Shown: positions 47,301 through 56,706 of the stretch, one piece after another
Layout: every line of letters starts with the position of its first letter
Numbering within the stretch: the stretch's first letter is position 1
Assembly (NCBI GenBank): GCA_903855985.1
Contig: CAIOAO010000006.1
Span: 41,332 to 105,331 of the forward strand
Origin: an uncultured Opitutia bacterium
GTDB taxonomy: Bacteria > Verrucomicrobiota > Verrucomicrobiia > Opitutales > Opitutaceae
Direction of reading: 5' to 3'
DNA length: 64,000 nucleotides
Translations under genes and position numbers: made by a program
The notes under the pieces: generated by a model
Seen by the model: only the letters and a program-made list of their open reading frames with translations
Database searches by the model: none
What the model was told of the DNA's origin: nothing

Positions 47301-47708
47301 ATGCCCTTCGCCTACCATCGCACGGTCCATTTTCCCGACACCGACGCCGCTGGCGTGGTCTTCTTCGCGAACTATCTCGTCATCTGCCACGAGGCTTACG
47401 AGGAGTCGCTTGGCGCCGCCGGGATCGAACTCGCCAAATTTTTCTCCACCACCGGCGTGGTCGTGCCCGTGTCCAAGAGCGAGGCCAACTACCTGCGCCC
47501 GCTCGCCTGCGGCGACAAACTCCGCGTCAGCGTGACCCCCACCCTGCTGTCGGAAAATTCCTTCGAGATCCGCTACGAGATCACGCGGCTCGGCAACGGC
47601 GACAAACTCGCCGCCCGGGTGCGCACCGAGCATGTCTGCACCTCCCCCGCCAAGCGGGAACGCGCCCCCCTTCCGCCCGCCCTGCTCGCGTGGGTAAAAG
47701 CCGGCTGA
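47301..47708 (+). CDS. Hot-dog acyl-CoA thioesterase, MenI-like
   Basis: 135 residues from the ATG at 47301 (MPFAYHRTVHFPDTDAAGVV). The 4HBT family core VRFxDTDAxGVVxFxxY is seen as VHFPDTDAAGVVFFANYLVI. Such enzymes hydrolyse 4-hydroxybenzoyl-CoA or, in menaquinone synthesis, DHNA-CoA. Neighbouring menE and menC favour a MenI role; context only. Confidence 0.85.
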   Translation: MPFAYHRTVHFPDTDAAGVVFFANYLVICHEAYEESLGAAGIELAKFFSTTGVVVPVSKSEANYLRPLACGDKLRVSVTPTLLSENSFEIRYEITRLGNGDKLAARVRTEHVCTSPAKRERAPLPPALLAWVKAG

Positions 47709-47734
47709 GGACCGCCGGAGTTGAAAGTGTCAGG

Positions 47735-47791
47735 TTGAACGTTGAAAGATGCCGGGCAGAAGCCGCGGTACTCTCTGCTTTCAACCTTCAA
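47735..47791. repeat. Imperfect inverted repeat, TTGAACGTTGAAAG family
   Basis: 47735-47748 (TTGAACGTTGAAAG) pairs with 47778-47791 at 13 of 14 positions. It is related to the repeat at 4502-4591. The menE stop codon lies inside its right arm. Confidence 0.6.
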
Positions 47792-48938
47792 CTTTCACCT
47801 GCTGGCGGGCTGCCGCCAGCAACGCCGCCCGGTTCAGCTTACCCTGGGCATTGCGTGACCAGTCGGCGACCGGCAGGTAACGTTTCGGCCGCTTGAAGGC
47901 CGACAGCCCCGCCAGAGCCTCCGTCAGTCGCGCTTGATCCGGCTGTTTCTCGCCCGCCGGGTAACAGGCCACCACCGTCTGCCCCCATTCCGGGTCCGGC
48001 AGTCCCACCACTCCGACATCGGAAAACTCGCCGCTGGCGCGCAGCGCCGCCTCCACCTCCGCGGGCTGGACCTTCTCTCCGCCCGTGATGATGACCGCGT
48101 CACGGCGTCCTAACACGTGGAGTCGGCCGTGCTCGTCAATTCTCCCTAGGTCCTCCGTCACGAACTGCCGCGTCGGGAACTCATCCGGGAAATACCCGCG
48201 AAACACGGACTCGCCGGTGACGTTGATCACGCCTTCCGGATCCAACGCCAGCCGCGCATGCGGCAGCGCCGTGCCTGAACTGCGGTCGCCCGCGAGAAAT
48301 TCCACCGGACGTAACGCTGTCACCATCGCCGCGGTCTCGGTCATCCCATAGCTCAGCGACACCGGCAACCCCGCCCGGGCCGCGGCGTCCGCCAGCTCCG
48401 GCCACACCGGGCCGCCGCCGACAAAGATCACGCGGAATCCCCGCAGCCAGACCACTGCATCCGGCGAGAGCAGCAGGCGTTGCAGTTGGGTCGGCACGAG
48501 CGAAATCACCCAGTTCGCCGCCGCCAGGACCGGCCGCCGGCCCGCCTCGATCGTTTTCCACTCCGCCGCCAGATACTCGCCGCCCGTCGCCGCGCAGCGC
48601 ACCCGCGCCATCAGCCCGCTCACATGGTGCGGCGGCAGCACGCCGACCGCATTCACCTGTTCGAGCCCGAAATGCGCGCAAAATCCCTCCACGGCCGCCG
48701 TCAGCGTGCGTTCATCGTGCCGCGCAAACCGCACCCCGCCGCTCGTCCCGCCCGTCGGCACGCAGAGCCAGCCGTCGTCGATGATGGATTTTTGATTTTC
48801 GATTTTCGATTGCTGCAGCGAGGCGACGGCGGCGCGCTCGTTTGCGCCCCATGCGGGGTCGCACAGGAACGTGAACCCGTTGCGCACTTCCGCGCAGCCG
48901 GTGGACCGGAGCAGCTTGCTCAGCTCAGTGCGTTCCAT
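47781..48938 (-). CDS. menE: O-succinylbenzoate-CoA ligase
   Basis: 385 residues of the acyl-adenylate family. The AMP-binding loop is [12 protein letters not shown], then [11 protein letters not shown], and the Asp and Lys motifs [20 protein letters not shown] and [11 protein letters not shown] follow. It activates o-succinylbenzoate in menaquinone synthesis. Its start overlaps the menC end by 19 nt. Residues 42-52 ([11 protein letters not shown]) are encoded by an AATCGAAAATC-type repeat inserted in the N-terminal part. Confidence 0.9.
   Translation of the reverse strand: MERTELSKLLRSTGCAEVRNGFTFLCDPAWGANERAAVASLQQSKIENQKSIIDDGWLCVPTGGTSGGVRFARHDERTLTAAVEGFCAHFGLEQVNAVGVLPPHHVSGLMARVRCAATGGEYLAAEWKTIEAGRRPVLAAANWVISLVPTQLQRLLLSPDAVVWLRGFRVIFVGGGPVWPELADAAARAGLPVSLSYGMTETAAMVTALRPVEFLAGDRSSGTALPHARLALDPEGVINVTGESVFRGYFPDEFPTRQFVTEDLGRIDEHGRLHVLGRRDAVIITGGEKVQPAEVEAALRASGEFSDVGVVGLPDPEWGQTVVACYPAGEKQPDQARLTEALAGLSAFKRPKRYLPVADWSRNAQGKLNRAALLAAARQQVKVEG
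48786..48812. repeat. Repeat inside menE
   Basis: The plus strand runs TTTTTGATTTTCGATTTTCG then ATTG, a tandem of ATTTTCG/ATTTTTG units, within the menE coding region. It matches the AATCGAAAA motif at 34013-34044 and reads as SKIENQKSI on the minus strand, typical of inserted palindrome-like repeats. Confidence 0.5.
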
Positions 48939-49954
48939 ACGGCCTCCGGGTTGATCCGCTCGACATCTTCCCAGTGCAAAAACGGCCCCGTGTATGGCCC
49001 GTCAAAGCGTCCGTCCGCAAACAGGGGCCACACGCCAAACCCGAGCGCCCGGGACTCGCCCGGCCAGGCAAACGCCGCGCGCAGCGCCGCCTTCGCACCC
49101 AGCCGCGTTTCCAGCGCCGAGGAAAACACCACCACCGCCTTCGCCTTGGCCAGTCGCCCAAGGGTGCGTTTCACATCGCCCAGCAGCGCCGGCTTCACCA
49201 CGAAAACCCCGCGCCAGCCCAGCCCCAGCCAGCGCTCCACTTCCGCATCACCCGTCAGCGATTCATCCAGCGCCAGTGGCGTCGGAAAATCCGCCGCCAA
49301 CCCCAGCAAGAGATCGTCATTTCGGCGGAGGGCCGGGCCCTGGGAAGTTCCGCCGGGCGGAACGAAGCAGGGCTGTTCCACAAACTCCACCGGCCGGTCG
49401 GCACAGCGCTCGAGCCAGCGTTCCGCCTGCCGCCGGTTCCACGCCCCGTTCGCATCGAGCCGCAGCTTCGCGCCGCCCGGCAGCGCGGCACACACGTCGT
49501 CGAGCAGCGCCAGCTCATCGGCGAGGTCGCCGACGCCCACCTTCCACTTGAACACCCGAAATCCCGCTTCCGCCTTCGGCCCGATCTGGGTCAGCACCGC
49601 CCGGCCCGCCGGCAGCAACGCCGCCACCCCCAGATGGGTCTGCGCCGGCGTCCGTTTGACGGCTTCCTCCCGCGCCACCCCCAGGGCATTTTTCAGGCAG
49701 CCCAGCCGCTCCGGCACCGCATCCAATCTCCGGTCATCCACGGCCTCGCCGAGTTCGCGGCAAGCCGCCTCGATCTCGTCCACGGTCTCGCTGCCAAACC
49801 ACGGAATCGGCGCCGCCTCGCCATACCCCGTCTGCCCCGCGGCGTTGACCAGCCGCACCAGCACCCCTTCCCGCTCCGCCCATGGGCCGTGCGCCGTCCG
49901 CACGGGCGAACGGAAGGGCAGCCGGTAGCGGCGATAGTGCAGGCGGTAACTCAC
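48920..49954 (-). CDS. menC: o-Succinylbenzoate synthase
   Basis: 344 residues of the enolase superfamily. The barrel residues are seen in [10 protein letters not shown] (Lys pair), [10 protein letters not shown] (first metal Asp), VEFVEQPC (Glu), LDESLTG (Asp) and VVKPALLGD (Lys). It dehydrates SHCHC to o-succinylbenzoate. Upstream gene of the menC-menE pair. guaB is divergent from it with about 80 nt between them. Confidence 0.92.
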   Translation of the reverse strand: MSYRLHYRRYRLPFRSPVRTAHGPWAEREGVLVRLVNAAGQTGYGEAAPIPWFGSETVDEIEAACRELGEAVDDRRLDAVPERLGCLKNALGVAREEAVKRTPAQTHLGVAALLPAGRAVLTQIGPKAEAGFRVFKWKVGVGDLADELALLDDVCAALPGGAKLRLDANGAWNRRQAERWLERCADRPVEFVEQPCFVPPGGTSQGPALRRNDDLLLGLAADFPTPLALDESLTGDAEVERWLGLGWRGVFVVKPALLGDVKRTLGRLAKAKAVVVFSSALETRLGAKAALRAAFAWPGESRALGFGVWPLFADGRFDGPYTGPFLHWEDVERINPEAVWNALS

Positions 49955-50035
49955 GCCTCCAAGTCACACGCGTCTCGGGCCCGGCGCAAACCTGACTTTC
50001 TGTTTGCGCTCGGCGCCCGTAGCCTTACTGCGTTC

Positions 50036-51679
50036 ATGGCAATCATGACTAAGGTTGCCTCGCCCGCCCACCCCGCGTCCGCCAAGAGTAAAGCGCCTGC
50101 CAAGGACACCCTGTCCGCCCCGGGCTCGACGCCGTCGGATGCTGATTTTTACCTGCCGGCCGACGCGTTTTTCCGCGCGAGCGTTCCTACCGCACTGACC
50201 TTCGACGACGTCTCGCTCGCGACCCTCTACTCGGAGATCCTGCCCAAGGACGCCGATACCGCGACGGCGCTCTCCGACGCCCTCCGGCTCCAGATACCCG
50301 TCATCTCCTCGGACATGGACACCGTCACCGAGTCGCGCATGGCCATCGCCATGGCGCTCAACGGCGGGCTCGGCCTGATCCATTACAACATGCCGCCCCG
50401 CGAGCAGGTGAAGGAGGTCGCCCGGGTCAAACGCCACATCCACGGGCTCATTCAGGACCCCATCACCGTCACCCCCGGGCAGCTCATCGGTGATGTCATC
50501 GCCATGATCGAATCCCGGCGCTTTGCCTTCTCCACTTTCCCCGTCGTGGACGCCGCCGGCAAACTCGCCGGCCTGCTCTCCGGCAACGTCGTCAAGGACC
50601 GCTACAAGACCAAGCAGGTCGCCGAGGTCATGACCCCGCGCGCCCAGCTCATCACGGTGCAGGAGCGCGATGTCGCCAAGGACCCGATCAAGGCGGCCGA
50701 CCGCTTTTTCTCCTCCCACGTCGGCCTGAACAAGATGCTCGTGGTGGATCCCGCCGACCGCCTGCGCGGCCTCGTCACCATTTCCGACGTCGAGAAAATT
50801 ACCGGCGAGGTCAAATCCCGCCACAAGCCCGCCCGCGACTCCCAGTTCCGCCTCGTCGTCGGCGCCGCCCTCTCCCCGGTCCGCAAACCGGACGGCTCGC
50901 TCGACCGCGACCAGATCCTCACGCACGTCGGCCAGCTCGTGGACGAGCACATTGACACCATCGCGGTGTCCAGCGCCCACGGCCACACCGAGAGCATGGG
51001 CGCCGTCGTGAAACTGGTCCGCGCCGCGTTCCCCGATCTCACCCTCATCGCCGGCAACGTCACCAGCGCCGCCGGCGTCGCCTACCTCGCCGACTGCGGC
51101 GCGAACGCCATCAAGATCGGCCAGGGCCCCGGCTCCATCTGCACCACGCGCATCGTCGCCGGTGTCGGCATTCCCCAGCTCACCGCCCTCTACGTCGCCA
51201 GCGCCGCCGCCCGGAAAAAGGGCGTCCGCCTCATCGCCGACGGCGGCATCACCAAGTCCGGCGACATCGTGAAGGCCCTCACCCTCGCCGACGCCGTCAT
51301 CTGCGGCGGCCTGCTCGCCGGCTGCCGCGAGGCCCCGGGCGAAATCATCGAGATCAGCGGCAAGGTTTATAAGCAGTACCGCGGCATGGGCAGCCACGCC
51401 GCCATGAAGGCCGGTTCCGCCAGCCGCTACGGCCACGACAAGGTCGACACCACCCGCAAGGCCGCCGCCGAGGGCATCGAGGCCCTCAAGGAAGTTTCCG
51501 GCTCCGTGGACGACGTCCTCGCCAACCTCATCGGCGGCGTGCAGTCCGGCATGGGCTACCTCGGCGCCGCCACGCTCCCCGAGCTGCGCGCCAAGGCCCG
51601 CTATGTGCAGGTCAGCGCCGCCGGCCAGAAGGAAGCCGCCCCCCACGACGTGATCGAGGTCGCCACCCGCAAGGGTTGA
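50036..51679 (+). CDS. guaB: IMP dehydrogenase
   Basis: 547 residues from the ATG at 50036. After an unusual Ala/Lys/Pro-rich N-terminal extension (~35 residues), [16 protein letters not shown] opens the barrel. Two CBS domains lie at about 130-250 ([29 protein letters not shown]). The catalytic Cys loop is [19 protein letters not shown] and the flap has [12 protein letters not shown]. It turns IMP into XMP for GMP synthesis. Confidence 0.96.
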   Translation: MAIMTKVASPAHPASAKSKAPAKDTLSAPGSTPSDADFYLPADAFFRASVPTALTFDDVSLATLYSEILPKDADTATALSDALRLQIPVISSDMDTVTESRMAIAMALNGGLGLIHYNMPPREQVKEVARVKRHIHGLIQDPITVTPGQLIGDVIAMIESRRFAFSTFPVVDAAGKLAGLLSGNVVKDRYKTKQVAEVMTPRAQLITVQERDVAKDPIKAADRFFSSHVGLNKMLVVDPADRLRGLVTISDVEKITGEVKSRHKPARDSQFRLVVGAALSPVRKPDGSLDRDQILTHVGQLVDEHIDTIAVSSAHGHTESMGAVVKLVRAAFPDLTLIAGNVTSAAGVAYLADCGANAIKIGQGPGSICTTRIVAGVGIPQLTALYVASAAARKKGVRLIADGGITKSGDIVKALTLADAVICGGLLAGCREAPGEIIEISGKVYKQYRGMGSHAAMKAGSASRYGHDKVDTTRKAAAEGIEALKEVSGSVDDVLANLIGGVQSGMGYLGAATLPELRAKARYVQVSAAGQKEAAPHDVIEVATRKG

Positions 51680-51801
51680 TCCGCCTTGGACGGGCCACTG
51701 GGCCCTTGCGAGCGCCCGATTTTCCTAGCCGCATCCCGCCGCAAGGCATTTACTTGCCGCTGTCAGCCTCCCCGCGTCGCCCCCGCAAAATTATCCGGCC
51801 C

Positions 51802-52449
51802 ATGAGGAACCCAGCCTGCCTGTCTGTCGTCATAATCAGGGTGAACCAATTCCGCCTTATCGCCGGGCTGATCCTGGCTCTTGGCCTGCTCCCGCTCTGC
51901 GGCCGCGCCACGACGGTCATCGCGCCCGATTTTGATTCCCTCGTCAAACAGGCGGACTTCGTCGTCCGTGCGGTGGTCAAAGCCAAGACGGCCGAGTGGC
52001 GCAACGATGGGCGCAACCGCCACATCATCACGAAGGTGACGCTCGACGTGCGCGAAATCATCAAGGGCGCGCCGGCCCTGCCCCTCGTGCTGGAAATGCT
52101 GGGTGGCCGGATCGGCTCCGACGAAATGGTGGTGGAGGGCGCCCCCAGCTTCATCCTCGGGGATGAGCAGATCCTCTTTATCCGGGGCAATGGCCGGCAG
52201 TTTTTCCCCTTGGTGGCCATCATGTACGGCCAGTTCCTCGTCACCCACGACTCCAGTTCCGGGCAGGATTTCATCCAGCGGAGCAATGGCAGTCCCCTCT
52301 ACAACGTGAAGGATGTCACGCTGCCGATGACGGCCGCCAATGCCATCGGTCTCCCGGCTCCCCGGCCCCTCACGGCGGCGGAGTTTGCCGGAAAAATCCG
52401 CGCCTCCCTGGCCCAGCGCCCGGTAGCGCCTCCCGCCAATGCCAATTAA
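51802..52449 (+). CDS. Secreted protein of unknown function
   Basis: 215 residues. A signal peptide (FRLIAGLILALGLLPLCGRA) follows the first ~16 residues; a GTG at 51841 is an alternative start. The mature part (FDSLVKQADFVVRAVVKAKT, then VTLDVREIIKGAPA) resembles small secreted proteins that often precede matrixin-like proteases, but I cannot name a family. Its last 11 nt overlap the start of the metalloprotease gene, so they are coupled. Confidence 0.75.
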   Translation: MRNPACLSVVIIRVNQFRLIAGLILALGLLPLCGRATTVIAPDFDSLVKQADFVVRAVVKAKTAEWRNDGRNRHIITKVTLDVREIIKGAPALPLVLEMLGGRIGSDEMVVEGAPSFILGDEQILFIRGNGRQFFPLVAIMYGQFLVTHDSSSGQDFIQRSNGSPLYNVKDVTLPMTAANAIGLPAPRPLTAAEFAGKIRASLAQRPVAPPANAN

Positions 52450-53701
52450 ACCGGCGAAGTTTATTACCGTCGGGCTGGCGGGCCTGGGCCTCGCCGTCCT
52501 CTTCTGCGGATTTGCCTACATCACGAATTCCACCACCGGGCTGCCGCTCAAGTGGACTCCGGGCTCGATTCCCATGCGGGTCATGGTGGACGACGTCACC
52601 CTCCTGAGTGACGGGCTCACCCGGGCCAAGTCCATCCAGGCGGCCATGGTGGATGCGGCGCGGGGATGGAATCCGAACCTCGGCAGCGCCCAGTTCGCCC
52701 CCACAATCATGCCCGTCGGGAGCGGTGGCGCCGATGGCAACCACCTGAATGAGATCTTCTATTCCGCCGCGCCTTACAGCATGGCGTGGGAAACCAACAC
52801 CCTCGCCGTGACCACGGCCTGGTACAGCGGCAATCAGCGCGTGGAGGCCGACATTATTTTCAACAATTCGTATGAGTGGAATTCGTACCGGGGTGCGCGC
52901 CGGAGTGGCGTGGTCGACATCCAGCGCGTCGCCCTCCATGAACTCGGCCACGTGCTCGGCCTGGATCACCCGGATGAGGCCGGGCAAACGGTGACCGCCA
53001 TGCTGAACAGCCATGTGAGCGACCTGGATTCGCTCGCGTCCGACGATCTCACCGGCGCCCAGCGTCTTTACGGTCCGCCCGGGATTCCGGCCAACGACAA
53101 TTTTGCCTCGGCCGTCACGATCAACTTCAGCGGCACCTCCACCACTGTCACCGGCTTTAACACCAATGCGTCCAAGGAGTCCGGCGAACCCAGCCATGCG
53201 GGCAACAGTGGCGGCCGCTCCGTCTGGTGGAAGTGGACCGCCCCGGGCCCCGGGAGCGTGTCCGTCACCACGGCCGGCAGCGTGTTCGACACCACCCTCG
53301 GCATCTACACCGGCGCCACGGTCTCGGGCCTGACCGCGGCGGCCACCAATACCACCCTGGACGACGTACAGCCCGGCGTCGTGCAGTCCAGCGTGGGCAC
53401 GTTTACCGCCGTCGGCGGCACGACCTACTACATCGCCGTGGATGGCTTCAACAATTCCGACGGCCGTGGCGCCGACTCTGGTGGCATCACGCTCAACCTC
53501 AGCTTCACGGCCTTCGGCAGCACCACCAGCACGACCACGTCTTCCACGGCACCTTCCACCTCCATCACCACGACCACCATCCCGCCCACCGGCGGCGGTT
53601 CGTCGGGCGGCGGCGGTGGCGGCGGCGCACCCAGTGTCTGGTTCCTCGGCGCGTTGAGCCTCCTGGTCTTCGCGCGCCGACTGCGGCCCAAGGAGGAATG
53701 A
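52439..53701 (+). CDS. Matrixin-type zinc metalloprotease with GlyGly-CTERM-like tail
   Basis: 420 residues. An N-terminal membrane anchor or signal (FITVGLAGLGLAVLFCGFAY), then the catalytic domain with zinc motif ALHELGHVLGLDH (His167, Glu168, His171, His177) and Met-turn TAMLN (Met188). A beta-sandwich region follows at about 215-355, then a Thr/Ser linker. The last ~36 residues are Gly-rich (GGGSSGGGGGGG), then a short hydrophobic run (WFLGALSLLVFA) and basic end (RRLRPKEE), the shape of a GlyGly-CTERM sorting signal. Two rhombosortase-like genes follow directly. Confidence 0.88.
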   Translation: MPIKPAKFITVGLAGLGLAVLFCGFAYITNSTTGLPLKWTPGSIPMRVMVDDVTLLSDGLTRAKSIQAAMVDAARGWNPNLGSAQFAPTIMPVGSGGADGNHLNEIFYSAAPYSMAWETNTLAVTTAWYSGNQRVEADIIFNNSYEWNSYRGARRSGVVDIQRVALHELGHVLGLDHPDEAGQTVTAMLNSHVSDLDSLASDDLTGAQRLYGPPGIPANDNFASAVTINFSGTSTTVTGFNTNASKESGEPSHAGNSGGRSVWWKWTAPGPGSVSVTTAGSVFDTTLGIYTGATVSGLTAAATNTTLDDVQPGVVQSSVGTFTAVGGTTYYIAVDGFNNSDGRGADSGGITLNLSFTAFGSTTSTTTSSTAPSTSITTTTIPPTGGGSSGGGGGGGAPSVWFLGALSLLVFARRLRPKEE

Positions 53702-54309
53702 ACGCCCTGCGTTGGACGGCCAGGAAACTGCCGTGGGGATTTGTCCTCTTCGCCCTCGCCGCGCTGGTCATCCAGGCGCACGCCGGCTGGCGAACCAGCC
53801 TGCTCTTTGACCGGGTGGCCATCACCGACGGACAATGGTGGCGCCTGTGGAGCGGGCACCTGGTGCATTTCGGCTGGCCGCACTTCGTGGCCGACGCCGG
53901 GCTATTTCTCATCCTCGGCTTCATCCTCGGCCAGGCCCAGTCCTGGCTGTTTCCCCTCGTTCTCCTGCTGCTCCCGGCGGTCATCAGCGCCGCGGTGTAC
54001 TTTTTCGACCCGGGCATGGCCCGCTACGGCGGCCTCAGTGCGGTGGACCTCACCTTGCTGCTGTTTGTCGCCGGCCAGGGCTGGCAGCGCAACTGGAAGG
54101 ATTGGTTCTGGCCCGCCGTCCTGGCCGTGTATGTGGGGGAGATCGTCCTGGAGTCCACCGTCGGCCATGGCCAGGGCGGCGGTATGATTCGTTTTGACGA
54201 CCCGGAAATCCACGTCGCCACGTCCGCGCATCTCGCCGCCGCCGCCTGCGCCCTGCTCATGCTCGCGGCGGGCTTGGGTAAAAAAGCCGCCCGACCCCGC
54301 GTCGCGTGA
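53698..54309 (+). CDS. Rhombosortase-like intramembrane serine protease 1
   Basis: 203 residues, multi-pass, starting at ATG overlapping the protease stop (ATGA). It matches the rhomboid/rhombosortase pattern: QWWRLWSGHLVHFGWPHF (the WR-x-GH-x-H segment of helix 2), the nucleophile region GGLSAVD (Ser114) and the catalytic His in TSAHLAAA (His178). The usual Asn after HF is Asp here and the Gly after the Ser is Ala (GLSA instead of GLSG), so activity should be tested. A probable partner of the upstream GlyGly-CTERM protein. Confidence 0.8.
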   Translation: MNALRWTARKLPWGFVLFALAALVIQAHAGWRTSLLFDRVAITDGQWWRLWSGHLVHFGWPHFVADAGLFLILGFILGQAQSWLFPLVLLLLPAVISAAVYFFDPGMARYGGLSAVDLTLLLFVAGQGWQRNWKDWFWPAVLAVYVGEIVLESTVGHGQGGGMIRFDDPEIHVATSAHLAAAACALLMLAAGLGKKAARPRVA

Positions 54310-54384
54310 CCCGGGCCGCGCTACGCAATTCCGCCTCCACTCCGCGCTATCTGGAAGCTGGTTTTCCCGCCCGCTTCCCCTACT

Positions 54385-55017
54385 GTGACGCCCCAGGTGG
54401 CCACTGAACCCGAGACCCCCGCACCCACTCCGCCCGCGCGGGCGCTGCCCGTGGCGACGCTGGCCATCGCCCTGGTTTCCGCAGTCATCTTCTGCGTTCC
54501 GGCGCTCAACCGCGGACTGCTCTACCATCGCGACCAGATCCTCCACGGCCAGATCTGGCGCGCTTGGACCGGACATCTCGTGCATTACAGCTCGAGCCAT
54601 TTCCTCTGGAATCTCATCATCTTCGTGGCCGCCGGCTGCTGGCTCGAATTGATCCGCCCCCGCTCCGCGCGTTGGTTTTACCTCGCCTGCCCGCCCGTCA
54701 TCGCGGCGACGCTGCTGATCGGCGAACCCACCCTGCTGGTTTACGCCGGCCTTTCCGGCCTCGCGAGCGGCGTGCTGGTCTTCCTGGCCTTCGTGCAATT
54801 GAGCGAAAACAACGCCGAGCCCGCCTGGTTCTGGGTCGGGGTCTTCGGCCTGGTCATGGTCAAGATCGCCCTCGAAACCGTCACCGGCGCCCCGCTGCTG
54901 GTGCACGATTCCGGTGAATTCCGCGTCGTGCCCCTGGCGCACATCAGCGGCGGCTGCAGCGGCATCCTGGCCTGGGCCCTCACCCGCCCGGCCGCCAAGG
55001 TTACATCCAACCGCTGA
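54385..55017 (+). CDS. Rhombosortase-like intramembrane serine protease 2
   Basis: 210 residues from a GTG at 54385. IWRAWTGHLVHYSSSHFLWN has the full helix-2 motif with Asn76, the nucleophile Ser124 lies in YAGLSGLASG, and His186 in VPLAHISGG. This is the closer match to described rhombosortases (rhomboid-family processors of GlyGly-CTERM proteins). It is a paralogue of the previous gene, 75 nt on. Confidence 0.85.
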   Translation: MTPQVATEPETPAPTPPARALPVATLAIALVSAVIFCVPALNRGLLYHRDQILHGQIWRAWTGHLVHYSSSHFLWNLIIFVAAGCWLELIRPRSARWFYLACPPVIAATLLIGEPTLLVYAGLSGLASGVLVFLAFVQLSENNAEPAWFWVGVFGLVMVKIALETVTGAPLLVHDSGEFRVVPLAHISGGCSGILAWALTRPAAKVTSNR

Positions 55018-55101
55018 CAAGCTTTTGCCTTGCCGAGACGCAGACGGGCGGGTTTTTACTTTTTGGCAACTGGGGACTCCTCTCTGGCTGCACTCTCCAG
55101 C

Positions 55102-56646
55102 ATGTCGCTTACTCCTTTTCGCAGCCAGCTGATCGCCGACGTGGGCATTTCCCTCGGTGACGAGGGCAAGGGCCGCCTCATTCCCGAGATCGCCAACGAA
55201 CTCCGTGACACCGCCGCCCGCGTCTCGGTCGTGCTCAAGGTCAACGGCGGCGCCAACTCCGGCCACACCGCCGGCGGCATCAAGCTCAACCTCCTCCCCG
55301 CCGGCGTGGTGGTGCAGGGTGCCGCCCACCTTTGCATCGGCAGCGGCGTCGTCGCCGACCCGCGCAAGATCTGGTGGGAAACCAAGCCGCTCGAGAAAAA
55401 GGGCTACGCCATCCTCTCCCGCCTTGTCATCGACGAGCGCACCATGGTCTCCGACCTCACCCACCGCCTGCTCGACCTCGCGTGGGAGGACTACCGCACG
55501 CACATCCTCGCCGAGGAGCCCCGCGGCTCCACCGGCCGCGGCATCACCCCCGCCTACCTCGACGAGGTCGGCCAGTGGCAGATCACCTACGCCGACTTCC
55601 AGGCCGGCCCCAACTACTTCGCCCGCAAGCTCGCCCAGCGCGCCGATCGCGCCCTGCGCACGATCCAGCATGTCTGCCGCGTCAGCCCGGAAACGTTCGC
55701 CGGCTTCTTCGACAAACTCACCGCCGCCGAACTCCGCGCCAACGCCGAGGGCATCGAGCTGGGGGTGTTCGACAAGGATGAATTCGACTTCACCCGTTTC
55801 CGGGGTGCCACACCGTTCACGCTGAACCTCGACGCGCTGACCGAAACCTACTGGAAGGCCGGTACCGCCCTCGCGAAGAACATCGGCGAGGTGCGCGAGC
55901 TCATCCTCCGCGAGCTCCGCGCCGGCCGCACCATCATCGGCGAGTTCGGCCAGGCCTACTGGCTCGACAAGCGCCACGGCTACTCACCCAACGTCACCGC
56001 CTCGCACACGTTCACGCCGGAGTTCTTCGAGAGCGCCGGCATTCCCGTGCAGCGCATCCACTCGTTCGGCGTGGCCAAGGCCTACGACACCAAGGTCGGC
56101 ACACATACGTTCCTCACGCAGATGGACGACGCCCACCCACTCGCTGCGATCCTGAAGCGGCTCGAGTTTGGCACCAGCACCGGCCGCCAGCGCATGGTCG
56201 GCTGGTTCGACGCCGTCGAAAAGGGCGATGTCCTCCGCTACGGCGGCTACCAGGACCTCATGATCAACAAGGCCGACGCCCTCACCTACGCCGGTGACTG
56301 GAAGGGCGACCTGCTCATCTGCACCGCCTACGAGGACGCCGCCGGCAAACGCTACGTCCACGTCCCGCGCAACGAGGCTGTCCGCAAGACGCTGAAGCCC
56401 GTCTACAGCAGGCACCCCGGCTGGACCGAGGACATCTCCACCGTCCGCAAGTTCGCCGACCTCCCCCTCAACGCCCGCCGCTACGTCGCCGCCATGGTGA
56501 AGGCCACGCTCAACGCCGCCTACGCCAACGAATCCTGGCCCGCCGCGGAGAAGATCCCGAACCTCCGTTACCTCGGCGTCGGCCCCGACCCGTCCCAGAT
56601 CATCAAGGATGTGCCAACGACGACGGAGCTCGTGAAGCTGGCTTAG
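55102..56646 (+). CDS. Divergent adenylosuccinate synthetase (PurA-like)
   Basis: 514 residues from the ATG at 55102 (MSLTPFRSQ), longer than typical PurA (~430). PurA motifs are recognisable but altered: [13 protein letters not shown] (catalytic Asp kept, usual W missing), [51 protein letters not shown] in place of EGAQGTLLD, and [15 protein letters not shown] with LPLNARRYV near the end. It may be the normal enzyme of this lineage or a paralogue with a changed role. Because the Asp of GDEGKG is kept, it is not PurZ-like. Confidence 0.8.
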   Translation: MSLTPFRSQLIADVGISLGDEGKGRLIPEIANELRDTAARVSVVLKVNGGANSGHTAGGIKLNLLPAGVVVQGAAHLCIGSGVVADPRKIWWETKPLEKKGYAILSRLVIDERTMVSDLTHRLLDLAWEDYRTHILAEEPRGSTGRGITPAYLDEVGQWQITYADFQAGPNYFARKLAQRADRALRTIQHVCRVSPETFAGFFDKLTAAELRANAEGIELGVFDKDEFDFTRFRGATPFTLNLDALTETYWKAGTALAKNIGEVRELILRELRAGRTIIGEFGQAYWLDKRHGYSPNVTASHTFTPEFFESAGIPVQRIHSFGVAKAYDTKVGTHTFLTQMDDAHPLAAILKRLEFGTSTGRQRMVGWFDAVEKGDVLRYGGYQDLMINKADALTYAGDWKGDLLICTAYEDAAGKRYVHVPRNEAVRKTLKPVYSRHPGWTEDISTVRKFADLPLNARRYVAAMVKATLNAAYANESWPAAEKIPNLRYLGVGPDPSQIIKDVPTTTELVKLA

Positions 56647-56706
56647 TTTGCGCTCCTGCGCTTCCGGCAAAGAGGGTGCTTACCTGAAGCCATCACCCAT
56701 CAACCC

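Noticed and set aside
48974..50035. Long plus-strand extension of guaB over menC
   Set aside because: It is a shadow of the minus-strand menC gene; the barrel start and alignment fit the ATG at 50036.
52439..53701. PEP-CTERM/exosortase substrate
   Set aside because: The tail begins with a Gly-run and lacks VPxP-type motifs, and the neighbours are rhomboid-type proteins rather than exosortase.
55102..56646. PurZ-like (diaminopurine) synthetase
   Set aside because: The catalytic Asp of GDEGKG is kept; in PurZ it is replaced. The length also differs.
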